Source: JACKIC01 sp964543795
GTDB lineage: Bacteria; Planctomycetota; UBA1135; UBA2386
Assembly (NCBI GenBank): GCA_964543795.1
Contig: CAZIZN010000027.1
Location: forward strand, 18,739 to 82,738
DNA: 64,000 nt
Direction: 5' to 3'
This document shows, piece by piece, positions 25,919 through 34,746 of this stretch. The position numbers and the translations under genes were made by a program. The notes under the pieces were generated by a model that saw nothing but the letters and a program-made list of their open reading frames with translations, did no database searches and was not told the origin of the DNA. Position 1 is the first letter of the stretch; each line of letters begins with the position of its first letter.

Positions 25919-26368
25919 CTAGTAGACCGCGAGGCTCAGGCTGCCCTGCTCTTCGTCGCAGACGATGCGCATGCGATACCCGTTGTTCGCCGCATCGAGC
26001 ACGATCACGTCGGCGCCCAGGCGAGCACCTGCGAGCGCCGTCAGCATCGCGGCCGGGATCCTGATCGTCTGACCAGAGACCGGCAGGCTCTGCGGCAGGC
26101 CGCTCCCGTCGTCGAGCAACACCGCGACGCTCTGCCCCATCTCCTCGGAGACCTGCAGATCGATGTCGCGCGACACGTCGCGCACCGGGCCGCACAAGCG
26201 CGGTGGACCGGGCGGCAGACCCGCCGACCCGGTGTGCATGCCCGAGCAGCGGGGCAGGATCCAGATGCCGGTTCCACCTGCGTTCTCACCACCCTCGCCG
26301 CCAGGAACGGGCAGCGTCCACGCCAGCACCGTCGCGAGAACGAGCAGCAGATGCACCAGAAGCTTCAT
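25919..26368 (-). CDS. secreted hypothetical protein
   Basis: 149 residues with a clear signal peptide (LLVHLLLVLATVLAWTLPVPG), a Gly/Pro/Cys-containing middle (ILPRCSGMHTGSAGLPPGPPRLCG) and a beta-rich C-terminal half (GQSVAVLLDDGSGLP, VSGQTIRIPAAMLTAL, DVIVLDAANNGYRMRI). Three cysteines could make a disulfide. I do not recognise a family. It lies 123 bp downstream of the anti-sigma gene on the same strand. Confidence 0.6.
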   Translation of the reverse strand: MKLLVHLLLVLATVLAWTLPVPGGEGGENAGGTGIWILPRCSGMHTGSAGLPPGPPRLCGPVRDVSRDIDLQVSEEMGQSVAVLLDDGSGLPQSLPVSGQTIRIPAAMLTALAGARLGADVIVLDAANNGYRMRIVCDEEQGSLSLAVY

Positions 26369-26491
26369 GAGGTGGCGGGGCAGGGGAGGGCCCGAGGCGG
26401 AGAGAGTATCGTCGGTCGAGTCCCGTGGGGAGGGGCAGGTGGCAAAGAACTCCGGCCCCGGGCGGTTCCCGGCGGCGCGGCAGGCAGACTC

Positions 26492-27502
26492 CTAGTGTGC
26501 GTCCGCTCCGGCGAACCAGCCCGGGAAGGTCTCGGCGACGACGCGCGCCTCCGGGTGGCTGCGGACGAGGTGCACGAACTGCCGACGCCGGGCCAGTTCC
26601 CGGGACACGGCAGCGCGCTTGTGCGGCACCTCGTCGTGCAGTCGGCGGAACCAGAACAGACAATCCTCGAACCGGCCTTGCATGCCGTAGGCGAGCCCGA
26701 GGTTGAAGTAGGTCATCGTCAACCGCGGCTGACGCTTCACCACGTCGCTGTGAACGATCGGCAGCAGCAGTTCGACCGCGCCGCCGGTGTCGCCTTCGTC
26801 GAGGTGGATGTTGGCGAGGTTCAGGACCGCGTAGGCGCGGGTCAGGGCATCCTGGTTGTCCGCGATCACCTGCGCAAACTGCCTGCGCGCCAGACTGCGC
26901 TGGCCGCGCACGTAGTGCAGCAGGCCCAGATAGATGCGCGCCTCGTGCTGTTCGGGGTCGAGCGCGATGCACTCGGACAGCAGGCGCTGCCCCTTGGCGA
27001 GGTTCTCCTCCGGGGTGCGCAGCTGACCGTCGAGCAGTTCCTTGGCAGACACCCACTCGGGATCGATGCCCACCTCGCCGCGCGCGACCTCGTCGAGCAG
27101 ATTGCGTCCACGCTGCGCCATGTCGGGCACCGGCACGGGTTCCTTGGCGACCTCGCGCGAGAAGTCCGGGGACAGGCCCATCAGCACGAAGCCGCGCCCG
27201 AGCTCGTAGAGGATGCGCGACAGCTTGCGGCGGTTCTCGGTGAGCTTCCTGCGCAGCACATCGGCGCGCTCCGAACCTTCCGGTCCCGCGAGAGCCGCGT
27301 CGACGGCGGCGAGTTCGCGGTGCGCCTGCACCTGGCTCCTGATCCCGCGCAGGAACGCCTGGCAGCCCATGCAGACGTCCGAATGGACCATGACCCGACG
27401 CACCGAGGCGGGGTCGAGTTCTCCATCGAGCATCGCCGACAGATCCACCTGGATCTGCAGGCACGGGTCGTTGCCGCGCTCGGTGGAGGGCTGGATGACC
27501 AT
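26492..27502 (-). CDS. putative anti-sigma factor: zinc-finger domain plus TPR repeats
   Basis: 336 residues. The N-terminus has a ZAS-type zinc finger: His in VMVHSDVCMGC with CxxC, preceded by LSAMLDGELDP, the usual helix before the finger. The remainder is TPR-like helical repeats (EARIYLGLLHYVRGQRSLARRQFAQVI, TRAYAVLNLANIHLDEGDTGGAVELL, TMTYFNLGLAYGMQGRFEDCLFWFRRL). No transmembrane helix is seen, so it is a soluble regulator in which the TPRs may sense a partner. The ATG at 27502 lies 10 bp after the ECF sigma gene; an in-frame upstream start would overlap that gene's end. Confidence 0.75.
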   Translation of the reverse strand: MVIQPSTERGNDPCLQIQVDLSAMLDGELDPASVRRVMVHSDVCMGCQAFLRGIRSQVQAHRELAAVDAALAGPEGSERADVLRRKLTENRRKLSRILYELGRGFVLMGLSPDFSREVAKEPVPVPDMAQRGRNLLDEVARGEVGIDPEWVSAKELLDGQLRTPEENLAKGQRLLSECIALDPEQHEARIYLGLLHYVRGQRSLARRQFAQVIADNQDALTRAYAVLNLANIHLDEGDTGGAVELLLPIVHSDVVKRQPRLTMTYFNLGLAYGMQGRFEDCLFWFRRLHDEVPHKRAAVSRELARRRQFVHLVRSHPEARVVAETFPGWFAGADAH

Positions 27503-27512
27503 GGCGGACGGT

Positions 27513-28391
27513 CTAGTGTTCGAGGGATGCCGAGTCACGACCGACCGCGGTCGTTCGGCCGTGGTGCACCAAATTGCGACAACCCGCTGCCGATCCAGCA
27601 GCCCGGGGCGCAGGGTCGCACGCCGGCCCCAGCTGGGCGAGGGACTCGGTCATGCCGCGGAAGATCTTCCGACGGCCGCGGAAGATCACCATCTTGAGGT
27701 TCTCGAGGCGGATGCCCAGGGCCGCCGCCGCGTCGCGGTAGGAAACACCTTCGACCTCGACGAGCGTCAGCGCGCGCCGCTCCTTGGGCGACAGCCTGCC
27801 GAAATGCAGCAGGTAGAGCTGCAGGTAGATCACGTAGGCGTGGTTGACCACGGCCGCACTCTCGGCGTCGATCGCGCAGCGATCCGGCCGCCGCAACCGC
27901 AGGTCCTCGGGCTGCATGACCTCCTCGTCGAGTTCCCGGAACTGCGCGAGCCGGCTCTGGCCCTTGAGGAACTTGAGCAGGGTGTTGCGGGCGATGCGGT
28001 GCCCCCAACCTCGGAACGCGTCCGGGCGGTCGGGATGGAACCGGTGCGGGTAGCGGTAGATGTTGAGGAAGACCTCCTGCAACACGTCCTGTGCGTCGAT
28101 GCTGTGACCGCTGCGCCGCAGCTTGGTCTGGATCGCGTGCAGGAACCACGCCCGATTGAGTTCGAACAGCAGCGCGAACACCGCTGCCTCGCCCGTGTTG
28201 CGATAGCAGTCCATCAGCGCCGTGCTGGTCCAGTCGAGGAACTGCTGCTCGCCGCTGAGTTCGACTCCCGCGTAGGGAGCCTGCCCATCGGCGAGGCGGC
28301 GCAGCGCTGCATCGCCGGTGCGCTCCCACAGGTCGAGCAGACGGGCTCTCAGCGCGCCTGCGTCGACAGGGATCGAATCGAGGGGGTGCAT
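27513..28391 (-). CDS. ECF-type RNA polymerase sigma factor
   Basis: 292 residues. Region 2 is visible as AQDVLQEVFLNIYRYPHRF and GWGHRIARNTLLKFL (the core-binding and -10 helices). Region 4 is visible as LSPKERRALTLVEVEGVSYRDAAAALGIRLENLKMVIFRGRRKIFRGM. It has a long N-terminal extension of about 90 residues and a roughly 40-residue tail beyond region 4, as is common in planctomycete ECF groups. The ATG at 28391 is preferred over one 33 bp upstream. Cotranscribed with the zinc-finger anti-sigma gene, which probably holds it inactive. Confidence 0.85.
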   Translation of the reverse strand: MHPLDSIPVDAGALRARLLDLWERTGDAALRRLADGQAPYAGVELSGEQQFLDWTSTALMDCYRNTGEAAVFALLFELNRAWFLHAIQTKLRRSGHSIDAQDVLQEVFLNIYRYPHRFHPDRPDAFRGWGHRIARNTLLKFLKGQSRLAQFRELDEEVMQPEDLRLRRPDRCAIDAESAAVVNHAYVIYLQLYLLHFGRLSPKERRALTLVEVEGVSYRDAAAALGIRLENLKMVIFRGRRKIFRGMTESLAQLGPACDPAPRAAGSAAGCRNLVHHGRTTAVGRDSASLEH

Positions 28392-28463
28392 GGCATCGGC
28401 GGACCGGGCGGTCCTCCCTAGCATGCCATAGACGTTCGTATCACGGAAGTAACTCCGGGCGAG

Positions 28464-29201
28464 TCAGGCAGGCCGAGCCGGCAGGCGCAGGATCAGGCCC
28501 GTGCCACCGGGCCCCAGCTCGTCGGGCACCACTTCGGCGCCGAGCCGCTCGACGGCGGCGCGGAAGGCCCGCACCGTGGCCGGCTCCACGTCCTCCGCCG
28601 GGTCGGTTGCGCCGTGGATGCGCACCCAGCACCCCGCCTCGCCCTCGCCGACCTCGAGCCGGACCGGGCCGCGGCCGGCGGTGCGTTCACGCACCAGGGC
28701 GATGCCCGCCTCGAGGGCGGCAGCCAGGGCAGTGCCCTCGCCCCACCACGGGTTGCTTGCCGCGCCGCTGCACAGCACGCGCTCCCCCGACGCCTGAGCA
28801 ACTTCGTCGCAACACCGGCGCAGGTCGTGCGGCAGCCAACCCTGACAGGTCATGCTGGCCTCGGCGAGCAGATCGGCCTGCACCGCGTCGCACCAGTCGA
28901 GCACTTCGATCGAGGCGCGCAACGACGTCAGGAGGCGCGCGCGCGAGTCGTCGACGATGGCCGACTCGAGGGCGAGCAACCGCTCCCGCAGTTCGCCGAG
29001 GAACTGCTGCTGGCATTCCGCCAAGGCCAGGCCGCGCTCGCCGAGCCGCCGGGCCACCTCGCCCCGTCGGCGCTCTTCGGCCTGCGCCGACCGCCCCACC
29101 ACGTCGACCGGCAGGTCGCGGCCGGACGGCGGTTTGGGCAGCACGTAGTCGCCGGTCGAGGAAACACGGGTCGGGACGCCAACGGTTCGCAGTTCGGACA
29201 T
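28464..29201 (-). CDS. degenerate histidine-kinase-like protein
   Basis: 245 residues. A charged coiled-coil region (AQAEERRRGEVARRLGERGLALAECQQQFLGELRERLL) resembles a DHp helix but has no H-box histidine in the usual HExxTP context. The C-terminal half looks like a GHKL ATPase lobe (NPWWGEGTALAAALEAGIALVRE, VRLEVGEGEAGCWVRIHG, GPGGTGLILRLPA), where the N-box and G1 are only partly kept. Probably a regulatory or pseudokinase sensor. It follows the ECF sigma gene's upstream region on the same strand and is divergent from queG. Confidence 0.5.
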   Translation of the reverse strand: MSELRTVGVPTRVSSTGDYVLPKPPSGRDLPVDVVGRSAQAEERRRGEVARRLGERGLALAECQQQFLGELRERLLALESAIVDDSRARLLTSLRASIEVLDWCDAVQADLLAEASMTCQGWLPHDLRRCCDEVAQASGERVLCSGAASNPWWGEGTALAAALEAGIALVRERTAGRGPVRLEVGEGEAGCWVRIHGATDPAEDVEPATVRAFRAAVERLGAEVVPDELGPGGTGLILRLPARPA

Positions 29202-29312
29202 GGGAGTCTCGCGGAGCAGCGGGAACGGGCGCGCGGGCTCGTCCACCCGGTAGCATCGGCCGGTGGCGAAACGGGGCTTGAGCCGGGCCGCGGCGTTACT
29301 GTCGGCGGCGCG

Positions 29313-30440
29313 ATGCCCGCCCCGCCGCTGCCCGCCGAGTCCATCCGCACGATCGCTCAGGAATGCGGCTTCGACCTCGTGCGCTTCGGCCCCGCCGACC
29401 CCGGGGAACACGGCGAACACTTCGTGCGCTGGCTCGAGGCCGGCCGCCACGGCGAGATGGGCTACCTCGCCACCAACCGCGACCGCATCCTGCATCCCGA
29501 GCGCTGGCGCGCCGGGGTGCGGTCGGCGATCGCGCTCGCCGTCGACTACGGCGGCCCCGCGACCGGGCTCGCCGGCGGCGGACGGATCGCGCGCTACGCC
29601 GCCGGCCGCGACTACCACCGCTGGCTGCGCGAACGTGTGTTCCGGCTGCGCGAGCAGCTCGAGCGAGCCGGCGTGCCCTACGGTTCGATGAACGGCGGCA
29701 CCGACGCCGTGCCGGTGCTCGAACGCGCGCTGGCCGCACGCGCCGGCATCGGCTTCCTCGCCAAGAGCGCGATGGTCATCTCGCCGACCCACGGGCCCTA
29801 CCTGCAACTCGCCGAGCTGCTCACGGGCATGGAGCTGCCTCCCGATCCCCCCGCGGCGGGCAGCTGCGGTTCCTGCACCGCGTGCCTCGATGCGTGCCCG
29901 ACGCAGGCCATCACCGCGCCGTACCAGGTCGATGCCCGACGATGCATCAGCTACACGACGATCGAACTGCGCGGCTTCGCCGACCCGGAGCTGCGGGAGC
30001 GCCAGGGCGAATGGCTGTTCGGCTGCGACGTCTGCCTCGAAGTGTGCCCGTTCACGCGCAAGAGCCCGCGCGGCGGCGTCTCCGGCGTCGAGCGCCCGGC
30101 CGAACTCCAGCCGCACCGGCTCGTACAGACCTGGACGCTCGTCGACGTTCTGACCATGGACGAAGACCGCTACGCGAGCGAGTTCACGGGCACCGCGATG
30201 CGGCGCGCGACCCGCTCCGGCATGCGCCGCAACGCCGCGATCGTGCTCGGCAACCGCCGCGAGGAGCGCGCGCTGCCGGCCCTGGCGGCCGCGCTGATGG
30301 ACGCCGACCCGGTCGTGCGCGGGCACGCGGCCTGGGCGATCGGCCGGATCGACCGGGCGGCACCGGCGCTGGCGGCGGCCCGCCGCCGCGAGACCGACGA
30401 CCGGGTCCGAGTCGAGATCGATCGGGCCCTCGACCGCTGA
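29313..30440 (+). CDS. queG: epoxyqueuosine reductase
   Basis: 375-residue cobalamin- and iron-sulfur-dependent enzyme that reduces epoxyqueuosine to queuosine in tRNA. Family hallmarks: HGEMGYLATNRDRILHPE, GRDYHRWLRERVFRL, the GFLAKSAMVISPTHG substrate segment, two 4Fe-4S sites (Cys185, 188, 191, 195 in CGSCTACLDACP, and FGCDVCLEVCPFTRKSP) and a C-terminal HEAT-like stretch (RRNAAIVLGNRREERALPAL). The queA gene lies at 40583, so two late steps of the pathway are in this window but not adjacent. Confidence 0.95.
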   Translation: MPAPPLPAESIRTIAQECGFDLVRFGPADPGEHGEHFVRWLEAGRHGEMGYLATNRDRILHPERWRAGVRSAIALAVDYGGPATGLAGGGRIARYAAGRDYHRWLRERVFRLREQLERAGVPYGSMNGGTDAVPVLERALAARAGIGFLAKSAMVISPTHGPYLQLAELLTGMELPPDPPAAGSCGSCTACLDACPTQAITAPYQVDARRCISYTTIELRGFADPELRERQGEWLFGCDVCLEVCPFTRKSPRGGVSGVERPAELQPHRLVQTWTLVDVLTMDEDRYASEFTGTAMRRATRSGMRRNAAIVLGNRREERALPALAAALMDADPVVRGHAAWAIGRIDRAAPALAAARRRETDDRVRVEIDRALDR

Positions 30441-30696
30441 CCGGCGAGACGCGCGCGACGCGGCGACGCGACCGTCGCGGCCGCGCGACGCCCCCCGAGC
30501 CGCCGATCGCAGCGGCTGTTCGCGGCGCCCGGCCCGGAGCGGGGCACCGCGCCCGTCGCCGCCGTGCGACGCCGCGCCGCGACGGCCGCCGCACGGTGCG
30601 TCGTCGCCGCCGTGCGAACCTGCCGTGGCATCGGGGCCCCGAGCCCGGCCGCGCATCGGCCCCCGCACCTGGCAAGCCGCTTGCTCCTCAGCGTGC
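30441..30696. other. extremely GC-rich 256-bp gap with short repeats
   Basis: No convincing gene. The sequence is almost all G and C, with the direct repeat GTCGCCGCCGTGCGA (near 30556 and 30602) and many CGCCG/CGGCG strings able to form hairpins. It may terminate queG transcription and hold the promoter of the zinc-ribbon gene, but no motif is clear. Confidence 0.4.
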
Positions 30697-30918
30697 GTGA
30701 CGAACGCTCCCCGCAACCTCGACTCCCTCTCCAGCGACCACGCCGAGTTCTACCGGGAGACCAAGTGGTGCGAGCACTGCCGCACCTACGTCCGGTTCCT
30801 GATGAGCGTCAACCATTCCTTCTGCATCGAGTGCGGCAACCGCGTCCGCCTGTTCAACCGCCAGGACAGCGCACAGTTCCAGGACACCGTGCAGCGGCAC
30901 AAGTGGCAGGCTTCCTGA
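30697..30918 (+). CDS. small zinc-ribbon-like protein
   Basis: 73 residues starting at a GTG (VTNAPRNLDSLSSDHAEFY). Four cysteines in two CxxC pairs, KWCEHCRTYVRF and HSFCIECGNRV, separated by about 19 residues, suggest a zinc ribbon. The C-terminal tail is polar. Longer in-frame starts exist, but the added residues look like intergenic sequence. Function unknown; it could bind nucleic acid or a partner protein. Confidence 0.6.
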   Translation: MTNAPRNLDSLSSDHAEFYRETKWCEHCRTYVRFLMSVNHSFCIECGNRVRLFNRQDSAQFQDTVQRHKWQAS

Positions 30919-31016
30919 GGCGCGGCCCCGCCGCGGACCCCTTCGCACAGCTGCCTGCTTGCGCCGGACGGCGCCGATCCGCATCCTGCTCCGCCCGACC
31001 GTGCCCATCGTGGCGC

Positions 31017-31021
31017 AGGAG
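31017..31021 (+). promoter_or_regulatory. Shine-Dalgarno AGGAG of the P5C dehydrogenase gene
   Basis: AGGAG six bases before the GTG at 31028. It decides among several in-frame GTG codons (31001, 31010, 31028). Confidence 0.6.
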
Positions 31022-31027
31022 ACCGCC

Positions 31028-32584
31028 GTGCAGCTGCCCGAATTCCGCAACGAGCCGTTCACCGACTTCACGAACCCCACCGAGCAGGAGGCCTTCCAGG
31101 CCGCGCTGAAGACCATCGAGAAGAGCTACCTCGACCGCACCTGGCCGTGCTGGATCGGCGGCGAGCAGGTCACGAGCGCCAAGACGTTCGAGAACTTCGA
31201 TCCGGGCGAGCTCACGCGGCGCATCGGCCGCTACCCCAAGCTGACCGCCGCCGACGCCAACCGCGCCGTCGAAGCGGCGCACGCGGCGTTCCCGCAGTGG
31301 GCCGCGACCGACGTCGAAGAACGCGTGCGCATCTTCTTCCGCGCCGCGGCCACGCTCCGGGAACGGAAGCACCTCTTCTCGGCCATGCTGGTGTTCGAAG
31401 CCGGCAAATCCTGGGCGGAGGCCGACGCCGACACCGCCGAGGCGATCGATTTCCTGGAGTACTACGCGGGCCAGATGCTGCGCATGTCGCTGCCGCAGCC
31501 GGTCACGCCGGTGCCCGGCGAGCGCAACCAGATGATCTACATCCCGCTCGGCGTCGGCGCCGTCATCCCGCCGTGGAACTTCCCGCTGGCGATCATGGCG
31601 GGCATGACGTCCGCGGCGCTGCTCGCGGGCAACACGGTCGTGCTCAAGCCGGCGAGCCAGTCGCCGGCGATCGCGGCGATGTGGGTCGACATGATGTACG
31701 AGTGCGGGCTGCCGCGGCAGGTGCTGCAGTTCCTCACCGGCCCGGGCTCCGAAGTCGGTGGCGCAATGGTGCAGCACAAGCTGACGCGCTTCATCTCCTT
31801 CACCGGCAGCCGCGACGTCGGGCTCTGGATCTTCGAGCAGTCGGCGAAGGCGCAGAAGGGCCAGATCTGGATGAAGCGCCTCATCGCCGAGATGGGCGGC
31901 AAGGACAGCATCCTCGTCGACAAGGAGTGCGACCTCGAGAAGGCCGTCGACGCCGTGGTCGCCTCGGCGTTCGGCTATCAGGGCCAGAAGTGCTCCGCCT
32001 GCAGCCGTGCGATCGTGCACCAGGACGTCTACGACGAGTTCGTCCGCCGCATCGTGCCCAAGGTCGAGGCGATTCCGATGGGCCACCCGAGCCTGCTGCG
32101 CAACTCCTTCGGCCCGATGATCGACGGCGCCGCGAAACGCAAGACGCTCGAGTACATCGCCGCCGGCAAGAAGGAGGGCCGCCTGCTGATCGGCGGCGAA
32201 GCGGGTCCGTCCAGCGGCAACTACGTGCAGCCGACCGTGATCGCGGACGTCGCTCCCGACGCGAAGATCGCGCAGGAGGAGATCTTCGGACCGGTGTTGG
32301 CGATCCTGAAGGTGCGCGACTTCGAGGAGGGACTCGCGGTGGCGAACAACACCGAGTACGGCCTCACGGGCGCCCTGTTCTCGACGAACGAGGCGCACAA
32401 GGAGGCGGCGCGGCGGCGTTTCCACGTCGGCAACTTCTACCTCAACCGAAAGTGCACGGGCGCCCTCGTCGGCGGCCACCCGTTCGGCGGCTTCAACATG
32501 TCGGGCACCGACAGCAAGGCGGGCGGTCCCGACTACCTGCTGCAGTTCCTGCAGGCGAAGACGATCAGCGAGAAGCTCGGCTGA
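31028..32584 (+). CDS. rocA: 1-pyrroline-5-carboxylate dehydrogenase
   Basis: 518-residue aldehyde dehydrogenase of the P5CDH type, oxidising glutamate semialdehyde (from proline or arginine breakdown) to glutamate. The N-terminus LPEFRNEPFTDFTNPTEQEAF is typical of RocA/PutA enzymes. The active site shows IPPWNFPLAI, general base Glu in EMGGKDSI and nucleophile Cys in QGQKCSACSRAI, then EEIFGPVLAI and a CTGALVGGHPFGGFNMSGTDSKAGG end. The GTG at 31028 matches the family N-terminus and has an AGGAG site. No proline dehydrogenase is adjacent. The helicase gene follows after 22 bp. Confidence 0.92.
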   Translation: MQLPEFRNEPFTDFTNPTEQEAFQAALKTIEKSYLDRTWPCWIGGEQVTSAKTFENFDPGELTRRIGRYPKLTAADANRAVEAAHAAFPQWAATDVEERVRIFFRAAATLRERKHLFSAMLVFEAGKSWAEADADTAEAIDFLEYYAGQMLRMSLPQPVTPVPGERNQMIYIPLGVGAVIPPWNFPLAIMAGMTSAALLAGNTVVLKPASQSPAIAAMWVDMMYECGLPRQVLQFLTGPGSEVGGAMVQHKLTRFISFTGSRDVGLWIFEQSAKAQKGQIWMKRLIAEMGGKDSILVDKECDLEKAVDAVVASAFGYQGQKCSACSRAIVHQDVYDEFVRRIVPKVEAIPMGHPSLLRNSFGPMIDGAAKRKTLEYIAAGKKEGRLLIGGEAGPSSGNYVQPTVIADVAPDAKIAQEEIFGPVLAILKVRDFEEGLAVANNTEYGLTGALFSTNEAHKEAARRRFHVGNFYLNRKCTGALVGGHPFGGFNMSGTDSKAGGPDYLLQFLQAKTISEKLG

Positions 32585-32606
32585 TGCGCGCCGTCGGGCT
32601 CCGCTG

Positions 32607-34496
32607 ATGGATCGGCGCGCGTTCGCCACGGAGCACCGGCGCCTCTTGACGCTGGAGCGCGGGGCCGAGATCGCCGAAGCGGAGCGCCGGCTCGCGACCC
32701 GGAGCGACGCGGAACTGGTCGCGCGGGGCGACGCGCTGCTGCGCCTCGAGGTGGCGGACCTCGAACCAGGACTGGGGGGGCGCCTGCACGCCGTGCTGCG
32801 ACCGAGCCGCGGCGACGGCCTGCCCGCGCACCGCTTCGGCCCCGGCGACGTGGTCGCCGTGCGAGCCAACCGCGACGACGCACCCGTCACGAGCGCCGTC
32901 GTGGTGCGCGTGCGCAGCGACACGGTGACGGTGGCGCTCGACGACGAAGACGCCGAACTGCCGTCGCTGGTGCGACTCGATCGCATCGCCACCGACGTCA
33001 CGTGGCGGCGCCTCGACCGCGCGCTGGCCGATCTGCTGCCCGATCCGAAAGGCGATGCGGCGCGCTTCCTCGACGTGCTGTTCGGGGACCGGGAGCCCGA
33101 GCGCGACGACCGCATCCTCGCGTCCGGCGACGGCTGGTTCGACACGACGCTCGACACCTCGCAGCGGGACGCCGTCCTCAACGCACTCGCGGCGCGCCAC
33201 GTGGCGCTGATCCACGGCCCGCCCGGCACCGGCAAGACGACCGCGGTGGTCGAACTCATCCGCCAGGTCGTGGCGCGCGGCGAACGCGTGCTGGCCTGCG
33301 CGCCGAGCAACGTCGCCGTCGACAACCTCGCCGAACGCCTGGCGCGCGCGGGGCTGCGCGTGGTGCGCCTGGGCCATCCTGCGCGGGTGCACGAGGCGGT
33401 GCAGGAGCATTCGCTCGCCGCGCAGGTCGACCGGGCTCCCGAGCAGCGTCTGCTCCGCGACGCGCGCCGCGAACTCGACGTGTCGCTGCGGCAGCTGCAC
33501 CGCGCGAAGTCGCGCGCCGACCGCCACGCCGCCAAGGACCGGCTGCGCGAGCTTCGCGCCGAGATGCGACAACTCGAGCAGGCGGTGACGCGCGGCCTCG
33601 TCGACGGCGCCGAGGTCGTGCTCGCCACGCTGACCGGCGCCGCGGATCCCCTGCTCGCCGACGCGTCGTTCGGCCTCTGCGTGATCGACGAGGCGGCCCA
33701 GGCGCTCGAAGCGGCCTGCTGGATCGCCCTACCGCGGGCTCGCCGCCTGGTGCTCGCCGGCGACCACCGGCAGCTGCCGCCGACGATCCTGTCGGCGGAA
33801 GCGGCGCGCGCCGGGCTCTCGCGCACGCTGTTCGAGCGGCTCGCCGACGCGCCCTCTGCTCCGACCACCACGCGCATGCTGTCGGTGCAGTACCGCATGC
33901 ACGAGCGCATCATGAGCTTCTCGGCCGCGCACTTCTACGCGGGGGGAATCGCGGCCGCCGCGGCCGTGCGCGCCCACCTGCTCACGGACCTGCCGGGCGT
34001 GGTCACGAACGAATGGACCGGCGAGCCGCTGGTCTTCGTCGACACCGCCGGCGCCGGCCACGAGGAGACGCCCGGTGACGACGAGGGATCCAAGGCCAAT
34101 CCCGGCGAAGCGGGTCTGGTCGCACGCATCGTCGGGGCGCTGCTCGAGGCCGGCGTGTCGCCCGGCGACATCGGCGTGATCGCACCCTACAACGCCCAGG
34201 TGCAGATGCTGCGCCTGATGCTCTTGCACGCGCCGGAAGTCGAGGTCGGAACGGTCGACGGCCTGCAGGGCCGCGAGAAGGAAGCGGTCGTGATCTCGCT
34301 CGTGCGCAGCAACGAGACCGGCACCGTCGGTTTCCTCGCCGAGGACCGACGACTCAACGTCGCCCTGACGCGCGCGCGACGCCACCTCACCGTGGTCGGC
34401 GACAGTGCGACGCTCGCCCACCATCCCGGCCTGCTGCGCCTCGTCGAGCACTTCCAGGCGAATGCGGCCTACCGGAGCGCCTTCGAACTCGGCTAG
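32607..34496 (+). CDS. superfamily 1B (UPF1/IGHMBP2-like) helicase
   Basis: 629 residues. An N-terminal OB-like region (about 40-130) precedes the helicase core: motif I HGPPGTGKTTAVVELI, Ia ACAPSNVAVDNLAERL, II CVIDEAAQALEAA, III LAGDHRQLPPTI, IV LSVQYRMHERIM, V GTVDGLQGREKEAVVISLVRS and VI RRLNVALTRARRHLTVVGD. The arrangement matches bacterial DNA/RNA helicases related to eukaryotic IGHMBP2. A coiled helical insert (ELDVSLRQLHRAKSRADRHA) lies between Ia and II. Likely in nucleic-acid unwinding or RNA quality control; the exact role is unknown. Confidence 0.9.
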   Translation: MDRRAFATEHRRLLTLERGAEIAEAERRLATRSDAELVARGDALLRLEVADLEPGLGGRLHAVLRPSRGDGLPAHRFGPGDVVAVRANRDDAPVTSAVVVRVRSDTVTVALDDEDAELPSLVRLDRIATDVTWRRLDRALADLLPDPKGDAARFLDVLFGDREPERDDRILASGDGWFDTTLDTSQRDAVLNALAARHVALIHGPPGTGKTTAVVELIRQVVARGERVLACAPSNVAVDNLAERLARAGLRVVRLGHPARVHEAVQEHSLAAQVDRAPEQRLLRDARRELDVSLRQLHRAKSRADRHAAKDRLRELRAEMRQLEQAVTRGLVDGAEVVLATLTGAADPLLADASFGLCVIDEAAQALEAACWIALPRARRLVLAGDHRQLPPTILSAEAARAGLSRTLFERLADAPSAPTTTRMLSVQYRMHERIMSFSAAHFYAGGIAAAAAVRAHLLTDLPGVVTNEWTGEPLVFVDTAGAGHEETPGDDEGSKANPGEAGLVARIVGALLEAGVSPGDIGVIAPYNAQVQMLRLMLLHAPEVEVGTVDGLQGREKEAVVISLVRSNETGTVGFLAEDRRLNVALTRARRHLTVVGDSATLAHHPGLLRLVEHFQANAAYRSAFELG

Positions 34497-34567
34497 ACGA
34501 AACGGCGGGTAGAGCCGTCGGCCCGAGCCGCGCCACGCATCGGCGCCAGGTCCCGGGGCAAGGCCCC

Positions 34568-34605
34568 GGCGCAGGGTCCCGGCGCAGGGTCCCGGAGCAG
34601 GACCC
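34568..34605. repeat. 13-bp tandem repeat with hairpin potential
   Basis: GGCGCAGGGTCCC occurs twice (34568-34580, 34581-34593) and a degenerate third copy follows. GGGTCC and GGACCC around 34587-34605 can pair as a six-bp stem. It lies in the 250-bp gap after the helicase gene, perhaps as a terminator, though no T-run follows. Nothing else is recognisable in that gap. Confidence 0.6.
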
Positions 34606-34746
34606 GCGCGCGGGACGCCGATGGCACCGACCCGTGGGCCCTGCCATCCCGACGACCGGATGCTCGCTGCAGCCGGTCGTCGGATACGCTGTCCTACGGT
34701 GCATCGCCCCGCGGTTACCCGCTGCACCCGTCCCCCTAGACCCCCC

